DNA of 64,000 nt from Deltaproteobacteria bacterium (GTDB lineage Bacteria; Desulfobacterota; Binatia; UBA9968). The translations under genes were made by a program, and so were the position numbers. The DNA lies in NCBI GenBank assembly GCA_016874755.1, contig VGTH01000002.1, forward strand, positions 179,985-243,984, read 5' to 3'. This document shows positions 34,016 to 41,847 of this stretch, in pieces (position 1 is the stretch's first letter; the number at the start of each line of letters is the position of its first letter). The notes beneath the pieces are model-generated. The model was given only the letters and a program-made list of their open reading frames with translations. It was not told where the DNA came from and made no database searches.

Positions 34016-34525
34016 GGCGGCTGGCTTGCTTCATCGTCGGCAATCGCGCGCCGATCCTCGCGCTGATCGTTGCCGTCACACTTGGCTTTGCTTACCTGGC
34101 GCTCAAAATCGAAACTTTCACCGCGTTCTCGGACCTGCTACCCAAAGATCATCCCTACATTCGCGTGCACGAGCGCTTCTGGAAAACCTTCGGCGGTGAT
34201 CAGTTTGGGTATCGGTTTCGGAGAAGACTACGGCATCTACATCGTCTCGCGCGCCATGGAAGAATATCAGGGGCGCGGCCGCAGCGACCTCAACGCCGCG
34301 CTCGTCGACGGCGTGGCCACCGCCGGCAAAGCCGTGCTCTACACCGCTTTCTTGATTTCCGCCGCCATCGCGCTGTGGTCGTTTTCCCCGCTGCGCTTTC
34401 AAGCCGAGATGGGTTATCAGCTACTGATTATCTTGACGATGAACATGCTCGGCGGCTTGCTGTTCATACCGGCGCTGCTGGCGTTGTTGAAGCCAAAGTT
34501 CGTCACGGCGGGGACGGTGGGCTAA
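34012..34525 (+). pseudogene. RND/MMPL family transporter reduced to its two ends
   Basis: The first 64 codons from the GTG at 34012 encode a normal RND N-terminus (one membrane span, then FTAFSDLLPKDHPYIRVHER and FWKTFGGDQ). From about 34205, in another frame, comes the C-terminal end of the same family: LGIGFGEDYGIYIVSRAMEE, then three hydrophobic segments to LLALLKPKF. Family members are about 750-900 aa, so roughly 2 kb of the middle is missing. It cannot make a working exporter. It overlaps the stop of the Ycf48-like gene. Same type of lesion as in the DUF1302/DUF1329 pair. Confidence 0.8.
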
Positions 34526-34659
34526 CTCGTCAGAATGCTTCGACGGGGCTCAGCATGAACGGATTGTTTCTTAAAGATTTCAACTTCCGATCCGGTCGCC
34601 CTGAGCCTGTCGAAGGGCTCGTAGGCATCTCTGACTTGATTCGGCGTGGGTTAAACTTT

Positions 34660-35109
34660 CTACGGCTCCTGGACCGGGTGCGTATCCTTACCATCGAAGG
34701 CGGGCGCATAAACGGCCATGGCCACCGAGGGCTCGCGGTGCGTGTTGACGAAGTAATGCATCACGCCGCGCGGGATGTGCACCACGTCGCCGGCTTTCAA
34801 GTTGATGCGGTTCTTATCCATAACTAAATAGCCTTGCCCGCGCATCATGGTCACGGTGACGTCGTGGATCTTGTGCACGTGAGGAATTTCGCGGTCGCGA
34901 ATCTGGACAACATGCTGGCTGGCGCTCTCTGAGCGGCCCAGGTTCGCTACTTTGATATTTTCCTGCGGCCCGATGGGATTTTCCGCAAGAATTTTGTCGA
35001 GCTCGATCTCGCGGTACTCGTTGCCGTACTGCACGTAGAAATGCGGCCCGGATACGCAGGCGGACAGCGCGAACGCGAGGCAGAGCCTCCAACTATTTCT
35101 TGAAATCAT
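34660..35109 (-). CDS. Cupin-domain lipoprotein
   Basis: 149 aa with a lipoprotein signal (SWRLCLAFALSACVSG; lipobox LSAC, lipidated Cys near residue 17), so it is anchored in a membrane facing the periplasm. The cupin core has the metal-type pattern HVHKIHDVTVTMM and, after INLKAGDVVHIPRG, a further His in VMHYF. The ATG at 35109 is chosen since it gives the lipoprotein signal; it lies 17 bases inside the Nudix gene, so the two are translationally coupled. Function unknown; small-molecule binding or enzymatic roles are both possible for cupins. Confidence 0.82.
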   Translation of the reverse strand: MISRNSWRLCLAFALSACVSGPHFYVQYGNEYREIELDKILAENPIGPQENIKVANLGRSESASQHVVQIRDREIPHVHKIHDVTVTMMRGQGYLVMDKNRINLKAGDVVHIPRGVMHYFVNTHREPSVAMAVYAPAFDGKDTHPVQEP

Positions 35110-35659
35110 AGGCGAGCTCCAGAAACTGGACGAGAATGCGCGCCGTGACGCCCCAGACATCCCAGCCGTTGTTGATGTAAAAATGATAGCTGGGATGGCC
35201 GCCCGGCGACATATGCGCGTCTTTGACGTAACTCGCCGGCTCCATCAACGAACGAATCGGAATCGAGGCAATCGCGATGGTCTCCGAATGATCGAGGCGA
35301 AACTCGTAGTGCGACGGAATGATGCCAACCACGGGCGTGACGACGATGCCGTAGCCAGCGGTAAACTCGTCCAGCCGACCGAGCACCTGGACATGCTCGG
35401 GAACGACGCCAATCTCTTCGTGGGACTCGCGCAACGCGGTATGAAATAAGTCGGGGTCTTCAGCATGGACCCGCCCGCCTGGGAAAGCGATCTGGCCCTT
35501 GTGTGTCGGCAGATTGTCGCCACGTTTGGTAAGCACGAGATGATCGCCGTCAGCGCGCTCTTGGATCGGAATCAGCACCGCCGCCGTTTTGTGGCCGTTG
35601 CCCGGAATCAGCTCCGGCGTGCGCGTTTGCAGGACTTGAATAATTTTTTCAGCGATCAT
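35093..35659 (-). CDS. Nudix hydrolase, probable CoA pyrophosphatase (NudL-like)
   Basis: 188-residue cytoplasmic Nudix enzyme that hydrolyses CoA or similar diphosphates. It has the UPF0035 motif LVLTKRGDNLPTHKGQIAF followed by PGG, then the Nudix box GGRVHAEDPD...ALRESHEEIGV, the combination typical of CoA pyrophosphatases. Glu residues of the REXXEE core are intact. The last 17 bases overlap the downstream cupin lipoprotein gene. ATG start at 35659. Confidence 0.9.
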   Translation of the reverse strand: MIAEKIIQVLQTRTPELIPGNGHKTAAVLIPIQERADGDHLVLTKRGDNLPTHKGQIAFPGGRVHAEDPDLFHTALRESHEEIGVVPEHVQVLGRLDEFTAGYGIVVTPVVGIIPSHYEFRLDHSETIAIASIPIRSLMEPASYVKDAHMSPGGHPSYHFYINNGWDVWGVTARILVQFLELAYDFKK

Positions 35660-35750
35660 GCCACAGCTATTTTTGACTCGTGCTGACTGTGATACAACCG
35701 CTCCAATTTAGTCAATCATCGAGGAAAAGACTAGCGTCTTATGGCTTCCT

Positions 35751-35829
35751 TCCCCCTTTGAAAAAGGGGGACCGAGGGGGATTTGTCTTTTGCGCACTTG
35801 GAAAATCCCCCCTGCCCCCCTTTGCCAAG
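35751..35829. repeat. TCCCCCTTT hairpins
   Basis: TCCCCCTTT/AAAGGGGGA (35751-35771), then GAGGGGGATTT against AAAATCCCCCC (about 35774-35811) and a further C-run. Same family as 4285 and 26706. The whole 362-base gap 35660-36021 consists of this and the nested repeat that follows. Confidence 0.72.
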
Positions 35830-35961
35830 GAGACTGTGTCGCAATTGTCATTCTGAGCCGAAGGCGAAGAATCTGCTGCATACAACTGCGCGAAAAAGCA
35901 GATCCTTCGCTTGCGCTCAGGATGACAAACCCGGGAATTTTGCGCATTACGACACAGTCTC
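35830..35961. repeat. Nested inverted repeat
   Basis: Outer arms GAGACTGTGTCG (35830-35841) and CGACACAGTCTC (35950-35961) are exact reverse complements. Inside them lies a second inverted repeat, TGTCATTCTGAGCC...GAAGAATCTGC (from 35847) against GCAGATCCTTCGC...CTCAGGATGACA (to 35927). No gene is seen inside. This resembles a small palindromic mobile element. Confidence 0.7.
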
Positions 35962-36021
35962 AAGGAGGGGAATACAAAGATCTCAGCATTGTTGAGCCGA
36001 CTAGCGACACCACAGTGAATT

Positions 36022-36678
36022 ATGACTGATCGACAAATTCATTCCGCCATCCGCATCCTGCGCCGCGAAGTGCCCAAGTGGGAAACTCCTGTCGTCACGC
36101 TGATGGCTGAAACCTACGCGAGCCCGTTTCGCGTGCTGATTTCCTGTATTCTCAGCTTGCGCACCCAAGACGCCACCACCGCCAAAGCGTCGCATCGGCT
36201 GTTCGCCGTTGCCGACTCGCCGCAAGCGATCGTCAAACTATCTGCCAAGAAAATCGAGAAGCTGATCTACCCGGTTGGCTTCTACAGAACCAAGGCGATC
36301 CAGATCATCGAGATGTGCCGCACCATGATCGACGAATACTGCGGCAAAGTGCCGGATGAAATTGACGAGCTGCTCAAGTTCAAAGGCGTTGGCCGCAAGA
36401 CGGCCAATCTCGTCGTCACTCTTGGCTACAACAAGCCGGGCATCTGCGTCGACACCCATGTGCACCGGATATCGAATCGCTGCGGCTACATCAAAACCGC
36501 CACGCCGGAGAAAACCGAGTTCGCCCTGCGCGAGAAGTTGCCCAAGCAATATTGGATCGAGTACAACAACTTGCTGGTCAACTTTGGTCAACATCTGTGC
36601 CGGCCGATCTCACCGGTGTGCAGCGAGTGTCCGATCAAAAAATACTGTCCGCAAATCGGCGTCGGCGTGAGGCGATGA
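36022..36678 (+). CDS. nth: Endonuclease III (DNA glycosylase/AP lyase)
   Basis: Base-excision repair enzyme removing oxidised pyrimidines; 218 aa. The helix-hairpin-helix LLKFKGVGRKTANLVV contains the catalytic Lys (residue 126) and VDTHVHRISNRCGY the catalytic Asp (144). The C-terminal 4Fe-4S ligands are intact with the spacing C-x6-C-x2-C-x5-C (CRPISPVCSECPIKKYC). ATG start at 36022. Its TGA overlaps the ATG of the next gene (ATGA). Confidence 0.95.
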   Translation: MTDRQIHSAIRILRREVPKWETPVVTLMAETYASPFRVLISCILSLRTQDATTAKASHRLFAVADSPQAIVKLSAKKIEKLIYPVGFYRTKAIQIIEMCRTMIDEYCGKVPDEIDELLKFKGVGRKTANLVVTLGYNKPGICVDTHVHRISNRCGYIKTATPEKTEFALREKLPKQYWIEYNNLLVNFGQHLCRPISPVCSECPIKKYCPQIGVGVRR

Positions 36679-37919
36679 CCATGGCGCAACCAGTTCAACA
36701 AATTCCTCAAGGCTATTTCACCAAGAACATCGAGCCCGTCGGCTATCACGACTTGAATGGCAAACCGGCCTTCAAGCTGGCGATGCAAGAAGCGAACAGC
36801 TGTTGGTATCTCTACGTCGCTCATCTCTGGCACCGCGGCTGGAGCGTGCTCGATGTTACCGACCCCGACGCGCCGCAATACTGCACTTACGTTCCCGGCC
36901 CGGAAAACACCTGGACCATCCAGATCCAAGTCGCCGATGGCAAGATGATCACCGGCTTGGAGCGCATCGCGCCCGGCTGGGGCGGCACCGATGGTCAGCC
37001 CAGCGCCGAAGTTTTTTTCATCTTCGATGTCGGCGAACCGGCGCAGCCCAAACGGATCGGCCACTGGCAAACCGGCAGCACCGGCACCCATCGCAATTTT
37101 TACGACGGCGGAAATCTCGTCCATGCCGCCGCTGGCGCGCCGGGATTGACCGGAAAAATTTACCGCATCGTCGACATCGCCGATCCGGCGAATCCCAAAG
37201 AAGTCGGCCGCTTCTCCCTGCCAGAACAGCAGCCCGGCGCCAATCCTCAGGGCCTAAAATACTCAAGCCACGGCCCGGCGCATATCGAAGGCAACCGCGC
37301 TTACCTTTCCTACGGTGACGGCGGCGGCATCATTCTCGATGTTAGCGACATGGCGCAGCCGAAATTAATCAGCCAACTCGCCTTCCGCGGCATCACCGCG
37401 ACCCAGGGCATTCACACCTATCTGCCGCTGCCGAAACGCAAGATCGCTCTCATCAACGACGAAGCGATCCGCGAGCATGGCGACGAGGCGTTGAACATGG
37501 CCGGCATCGCCGACATCGGCGACGAGAAAAAGCCGCGCATGATTTCCTTGTTTCCACTGCCAGAACCGGCCCCGGAGAGCGAGCTAAAGAATTTTTACGA
37601 GAAAGCCGGCCGCTTCGGCCCGCACAACCATCATCATCCAAATCATCAAGCGTGCTTGGAGGACCGTGACGACATCGCTTACCTGACATACTTCAACGCT
37701 GGGCTGCGCGTCTACGACATCCGCGACCCACGCCAACCCAAGGAGTTCGCCTACTTCGTCCCGGGCGATCCAAAAGTGCGGATCGGCACCAAACCCGCGC
37801 AACTCGCCGCTCAATCCGAAGACGTGCTGGTCGACCGCCGCGGCTTCGTCTATTTAAGCGACAAAAACCACGGTATTCACGTGCTGCGTTTACAAGACCT
37901 TTGGCCCTATCAGAACTAG
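36675..37919 (+). CDS. LVIVD-repeat beta-propeller protein
   Basis: 414 aa, no signal peptide seen. Repeated blade pattern: YLYVAHLWHRGWSVLDVTDP, YRIVDIADPANPKEVG, AYLSYGDGGGIILDVSDMAQ and AGLRVYDIRDPRQPKEFAYF, the LVIVD repeat of uncertain function. It carries a His-rich stretch FGPHNHHHPNHQA near residue 318 and several buried Asp/His that could bind metal. The ATG at 36675 overlaps the nth stop (ATGA), so it is read with nth although the two have no obvious link. Cytoplasmic unless a non-classical export route exists. Confidence 0.82.
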   Translation: MTMAQPVQQIPQGYFTKNIEPVGYHDLNGKPAFKLAMQEANSCWYLYVAHLWHRGWSVLDVTDPDAPQYCTYVPGPENTWTIQIQVADGKMITGLERIAPGWGGTDGQPSAEVFFIFDVGEPAQPKRIGHWQTGSTGTHRNFYDGGNLVHAAAGAPGLTGKIYRIVDIADPANPKEVGRFSLPEQQPGANPQGLKYSSHGPAHIEGNRAYLSYGDGGGIILDVSDMAQPKLISQLAFRGITATQGIHTYLPLPKRKIALINDEAIREHGDEALNMAGIADIGDEKKPRMISLFPLPEPAPESELKNFYEKAGRFGPHNHHHPNHQACLEDRDDIAYLTYFNAGLRVYDIRDPRQPKEFAYFVPGDPKVRIGTKPAQLAAQSEDVLVDRRGFVYLSDKNHGIHVLRLQDLWPYQN

Positions 37920-38002
37920 CAAACATCTCGCTGGTAGGGATGATTCGTCTATGGGGTCAGACTTTTGTTTCTCGACAATTTTGCTGCGGGTACAACCGTT
38001 CA

Positions 38003-38488
38003 TCAAAAATAGCCAACCAGCCGTCCGAGGATCAACGCCGTCAGCCAACTGACGAGTGACACAAAGGCAGCGAGCCGCGAGCGGAGCGGCAGATTGGCAT
38101 GAGGCGCGTCTGTTTGCGGCTGCTGAAATCCTGGCAATCTGCCGATTGTCAGAACGTTCGCCGCACCGATGGCCACGACGACCATCTTGCTGAGGAATAG
38201 TTCAGAAGCAACGTACTCGCTCGCGCGCGCGATGAAAAGGAGGAAGCCGCACGTTACCGCAATGGCCAGCCCGGTGGCGCCGGTGCGAGCGAGAACTCGA
38301 TAGAGTGGGACGAGCGGAACGGAAGGCCACACGCCGAGGAGCCGCAGATCCAACGGCACAATCGAGCCGACCAGCACTGCCACCCCGAGAATATGCCCGG
38401 CGTTTACCAGCGGATAGCTCCAGACCGAGTTGCGTAGCGCAGCCGCGAGCGGCGTTGCTTCCAGGGCCGCAGCCCAGTGCTCGATCAT
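38003..38488 (-). CDS. Small polytopic membrane protein, DUF6644-like
   Basis: 161 aa with about four hydrophobic segments (SYPLVNAGHILGVAVLVGSI, TGLAIAVTCGFLLFIA and LSWLTALILGRLVGYF-like C-terminus among them) and the family-like start IEHWAAALEATPLAAALRNS. Such proteins commonly neighbour DUF6152 genes, as here (38511). The ATG at 38488 is chosen; the frame stays open to 38563 but overlaps the upstream gene. Role unknown; a His in the first helix could bind heme or metal, which is only a guess. Confidence 0.75.
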   Translation of the reverse strand: MIEHWAAALEATPLAAALRNSVWSYPLVNAGHILGVAVLVGSIVPLDLRLLGVWPSVPLVPLYRVLARTGATGLAIAVTCGFLLFIARASEYVASELFLSKMVVVAIGAANVLTIGRLPGFQQPQTDAPHANLPLRSRLAAFVSLVSWLTALILGRLVGYF

Positions 38489-38510
38489 GGCGGCGCTGTA
38501 GGACGGTTTT

Positions 38511-38894
38511 TCAGGACTTGCGGTCCGGATACAGATTGTAGCTTTTTCCGTTGACAACCACACGCTCGGCCTTCATCAGCCGCTCGCCTTTTTTCGCCGA
38601 GCGATGGCCGTGCGCAGTGATGATTTGTTTCTTGGCGAGCAACTCCGGCTTGAGGCCGGCATTATCGTTGCGCCACGGCTGGCCCACTTCGACGATCCAG
38701 CTTTCGCCGTTGACATTGAGCGTTACCTCGCCGTGGGGATTGCCGAGTCGCACCGCGGTAATCTCGCCGGTGAGTTGGAATTCTTCAGCGGTCGCCCAGC
38801 CCCAGCCATGATGGGCCCAAGCTGCCTTTGCCAAAATCACTGCCGTGAGCAAAACGCATAGCGCCAGACGAAGTTTTTGCCACAGTGAGCTCAT
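38511..38894 (-). CDS. DUF6152 family exported protein
   Basis: 127 aa with a signal peptide (KLRLALCVLLTAVILAKAAW) cleaved just before AHHGWGW, the hallmark of this family. The mature part, about 100 residues, reads as a small beta-barrel-like domain (LTGEITAVRLGNPHGEVTLN). Periplasmic, function unknown. The ATG at 38894 has a GGAGGA ribosome binding site. It precedes the DUF6644-like membrane gene on the same strand by 22 bases, so the pair is an operon, possibly for metal or hydrogen-related export as in other DUF6152 neighbourhoods (inference). Confidence 0.82.
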   Translation of the reverse strand: MSSLWQKLRLALCVLLTAVILAKAAWAHHGWGWATAEEFQLTGEITAVRLGNPHGEVTLNVNGESWIVEVGQPWRNDNAGLKPELLAKKQIITAHGHRSAKKGERLMKAERVVVNGKSYNLYPDRKS

Positions 38895-38905
38895 CGCTGA
38901 TCCTC

Positions 38906-39319
38906 CTATCGGAAGCATACTTCATTGTAAATCTTCCGATGGCCAAGCACCATGCGAATCGTCGTCTTGAAAGAGCGGGGCAGCGTCGGCCCCGCCGAGG
39001 ATCTGCGGCAGTACATGCCCGAAAAAACTCCGGTGGTCAGTCCATCAGGTTTAGCGATTTCGTAAACGTAGTTGGCGCCGATGATGCCGCCGGCCCCAAC
39101 CATGTTTTGCACCGTGACGATCGGGTTGCCAGGGACGTGCTTGGGAAAGTAGCGCGCGATCGGCCGGCCGAAGACATCGGTCGGCCCGCCGGCCGAGAAG
39201 TTAACGAGGAAGCGAACGGTCTTGCCCTTATAGTGGGGCTCCTGAGCGTCAGCGAGCGAGAAACTGGCTAACAGCGACAAAATTAAAGCCAAACTCACAG
39301 CGAAAAATTGCCTGTTCAT
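38906..39319 (-). pseudogene. TctC-type binding protein, N-terminal remnant
   Basis: About 95 residues match a tripartite tricarboxylate binding protein: signal peptide (AVSLALILSLLASFSLADAQ), then VRFLVNFSAGGPTDVFGRPI, VTVQNMVGAGGIIGANYVYE and KPDGLTTGVFSGMY. After that the frame goes astray (a neighbouring frame reads LPQILGGAD, as expected) and a stop comes at 38906, 17 bases before the DUF6152 ribosome binding site. About 200 residues are missing. GGAGCG lies before the ATG. A decayed gene; the intact TctC is at 49979. Confidence 0.78.
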
Positions 39320-39427
39320 GATTCGCTCCTGTTGCTCGGAACCAAGAATACGGAATGTCTCTCGCAAAGGCGCCAAGCCTGTCGCGAGCCATGTCGAAGG
39401 GGCGAAAAGTTTCGGAAAGGGAATATT

Positions 39428-39516
39428 CACCACGAAGGCCACGAAGATCACGAAGATAAGAGAAGAAAATCAAATTATTTTGTCCGAACTTCGTGTCCTT
39501 CGTGTGCTTCGTGGTG
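39428..39516. repeat. CACGAAG-family inverted repeat, copy 4
   Basis: CACCACGAAGGCCACGAAG on the left and GTGTCCTTCGTGTGCTTCG plus TGGTG on the right. Lies between the tctC remnant and the amidohydrolase gene. Confidence 0.84.
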
Positions 39517-39557
39517 AGATTAGATTTTAGTTCGCAACAAGGTTGCGCGATCCGTGC

Positions 39558-40322
39558 CTATTGCGCCGACTTCTCCGGTCGATAAAACTCAACTGCGTTC
39601 TTGTAAAAAACATTGGCCGCCCGTTCTTCGCCCAATGCATTCAGAACCAAATCGTAGTCGCTATCGAGATAAGGCCGCGGAGCGCGAGTGGACGGCAGGT
39701 CGGTGCCGAACATGAGCGCTTTCGGATTGGCAGCGTAGAGTTCTTTCAAAGCGGGCGCAACGTCGAAGTTCACGCGTCCGAAACCAGTGGCTTTCACGCG
39801 GATTCCCTTTTCGGCGAGCTTGAGCAGCGTTGGAAATCCCGCTTTAGAAAGCCCGATGTGGTCAACACTAATCTTCGGCAGCGAGACAAGCGTGTCGAAC
39901 AGCGGCGCCAAGTCGGTGGAGTCGATGTACAGCTCTGTGTGCCAGCTAACCAATTTGTGCACCCGCCGCGCAAAGTTTTCCAGGTGGCGAATATCCTCCG
40001 ACCCGCCGCGCTTGACGTTGAAGCGAACTGCGCGCACGCCGGCGTCTTTAAGTTCGTTTAACTCCTGATCCGAAATGGTTTGCGGTACTTGGGTGACGCC
40101 AACAAAGGTTGGACCGAGAACTTTCAAGGCATGGAACAGATAGGTTTGATCAAGCTCCTGAAACGAGCCGGAAACGACGGCGCCGCCGACAAGATCGATG
40201 TCTTTCACCCGCGCTAAGTAATCTTCGCTGGTAAATGCGTCCGGCATGAAGCCCTGATTGGACACGACGGGAAAGTTTTTGTCGATAATATGAAAATGGC
40301 AATCGAAATATTTCTGCTTCAA
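39558..40322 (-). CDS. Amidohydrolase family 2 protein (TIM barrel, PLL-like)
   Basis: 254-residue metal-dependent hydrolase of the lactonase/decarboxylase-like amidohydrolase group, about 100 aa shorter than the other two in this window. The N-terminal metal site is YFDCHFHIID (HxH, residues 8-10 region), a barrel His in LVSWHTELY near 128 and SVDHIGL near 153, and an acid in MFGTDLPST near 215. The TTG at 40322 is chosen because GAGGAG lies at the right distance; no in-frame ATG is nearby. Relatives act on lactones or dicarboxylic acids. Substrate unknown. Confidence 0.83.
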   Translation of the reverse strand: MKQKYFDCHFHIIDKNFPVVSNQGFMPDAFTSEDYLARVKDIDLVGGAVVSGSFQELDQTYLFHALKVLGPTFVGVTQVPQTISDQELNELKDAGVRAVRFNVKRGGSEDIRHLENFARRVHKLVSWHTELYIDSTDLAPLFDTLVSLPKISVDHIGLSKAGFPTLLKLAEKGIRVKATGFGRVNFDVAPALKELYAANPKALMFGTDLPSTRAPRPYLDSDYDLVLNALGEERAANVFYKNAVEFYRPEKSAQ

Positions 40323-40568
40323 CGGAGTTCTCCTCTAAGTTTCTTAGACTCGTTATCGCAGAATGGCGCCGGGCGATCAAATCGCCCAAACTACGCCCAA
40401 CCGAGGTGCTCGACAATGACCGAAAGCGTGGGGTCAGGCAAAAGGTGGCCGAGTGGCGGTTTGGCGCGGCGGCAATGGGTGTTTGGGTTGCGGCTTCGAC
40501 CCTTTGCGTTCTTTGCGCCCTTTGCGGTAAAAAATCTCCGAAACCGATGTTTTACCAAGGAGCCAAGC

Positions 40569-41519
40569 ATGAACCGACTCTCGCTAACGATGGTCCTTAC
40601 GCTCGCGATTGGTTTGTCGTTGCCGCGGCTGAGCTACGGTGCCGAGGCGATGCAAAAGATTCGCTTTGGTCTGCCATCGCTGGCGCTCTCCTACATGCCG
40701 CTTTACGTCGCCCAGGAAAAAGGCTTTCTCAAACGGTCCGGTCTCGAAGCCGAGTTCATCCAGATGAACACGGCAATCCAACCCCAGGCGCTAATCAACG
40801 GCAACATTAACTTTATCCCGGGGCTATCCGCCGGCATCCCAGCGGCGGTGGCGGGTATGCCGCTGGTGGTGGTGATGAATTTTTATAGCTTTACGCCGTG
40901 GACCCTTGTGACTCAGAAAGACATCAACAAACCGTCGGATCTACTCGGCAAAAAGATCGCGGTTTCCGGCTTACGTACGACTCCGTACCAGCTCATGACC
41001 GCGTTCTTCAAGAAATATGAGCTAAACGAAAAAGAAGCGACCTACGTCTTCACCGGCGGTACCGGCGGGAGCTTCACCACATTGGCCACCGACCAGGTTG
41101 CCGGCGCCGTGCTGGTGGCGCCCTATGACGATAAAGCGGTGAGCAAAGGTTTTAAGAAGTTCATGATGATCGGCGATCTGCTCGACATTCCGACCGCCGG
41201 TCTGGTGGCGACCCGCGCTGAGATCACCAACAATCGCGACCGCGTGCAAAAAACCATCGCAGCGGTCAGCAACGCAATCGCTTGGATACGCGGTAACCAG
41301 CCTGACACAGCTCAAATGCTCGCCGACAAGTTTAAAATCACGGTCAGCGAAGCGAATGGCACCTACGGCACGCTCCTCAGCATGCTCAACAAGGACGGCC
41401 GGCTGCCGCTCAAAGTTGTGCATAGCTACCTGGATCTTCTGCGCCGCGAGAGGCCGATTCCCGCCGATGTCGACCCACAGAAGTTTCTGGATTTCTCCAT
41501 GCTGCCGGGAGGGAAATAG
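40569..41519 (+). CDS. ABC substrate-binding protein (NMT1/TauA-like), orphan
   Basis: Periplasmic binding protein, 316 aa. Signal peptide RLSLTMVLTLAIGLSLPRLS, cleavage near YGA-EA; the mature domain starts QKIRFGLPSLALSYMPLYVA and has DINKPSDLLGKKIAVSGLRT near residue 118. The ATG at 40569 has AAGGAG 6 nt upstream. The frame is open to 40290 but that part is intergenic and includes one arm of a GCAAAG repeat. No transporter genes adjoin. Ligand unknown. Confidence 0.9.
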   Translation: MNRLSLTMVLTLAIGLSLPRLSYGAEAMQKIRFGLPSLALSYMPLYVAQEKGFLKRSGLEAEFIQMNTAIQPQALINGNINFIPGLSAGIPAAVAGMPLVVVMNFYSFTPWTLVTQKDINKPSDLLGKKIAVSGLRTTPYQLMTAFFKKYELNEKEATYVFTGGTGGSFTTLATDQVAGAVLVAPYDDKAVSKGFKKFMMIGDLLDIPTAGLVATRAEITNNRDRVQKTIAAVSNAIAWIRGNQPDTAQMLADKFKITVSEANGTYGTLLSMLNKDGRLPLKVVHSYLDLLRRERPIPADVDPQKFLDFSMLPGGK

Positions 41520-41551
41520 CCATCCGCTCGCGTCGGCCGTGAAACTTTTCT

Positions 41552-41803
41552 TCAGCGTAAGTGAATTAAAGTCACCGCCCCCAACACAGTAACCAAAGAA
41601 TCTATGACGTTCAGGTAGGTTTCTTGGTTTGGGCAGTGTGCGTTGGGGCGGTCGGTCTCCACCGTGATCGGCGCGGCCACGGGCATGAATGCTTCAAACC
41701 CGTGATTGCTTTCGCGATATTTTTCTTCGGTGGTTACGAGTTTTCGTATCACCTCGCACTCCACGTTGAAAAGCGACCAAAAGGGCGCGAGAGCTGGGCT
41801 CAA
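41552..41803 (-). pseudogene. Possible C-terminal remnant of a peptidase-like gene
   Basis: An 83-codon stretch ending AAPITVETDRPNAHCPNQ then YLNVIDSLVTVLGAVTLIHL resembles the HxPNE tail of M20/acetylornithine-deacetylase-like enzymes, in an otherwise empty 328-base gap (41520-41847). The rest of such a gene would run into glnE and is absent. Weak call: it may be chance. Confidence 0.3.
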
Positions 41804-41847
41804 GATTTTTTATTGCATTGGAGCGTCGCGCGGATTAGTTTTTGGGG

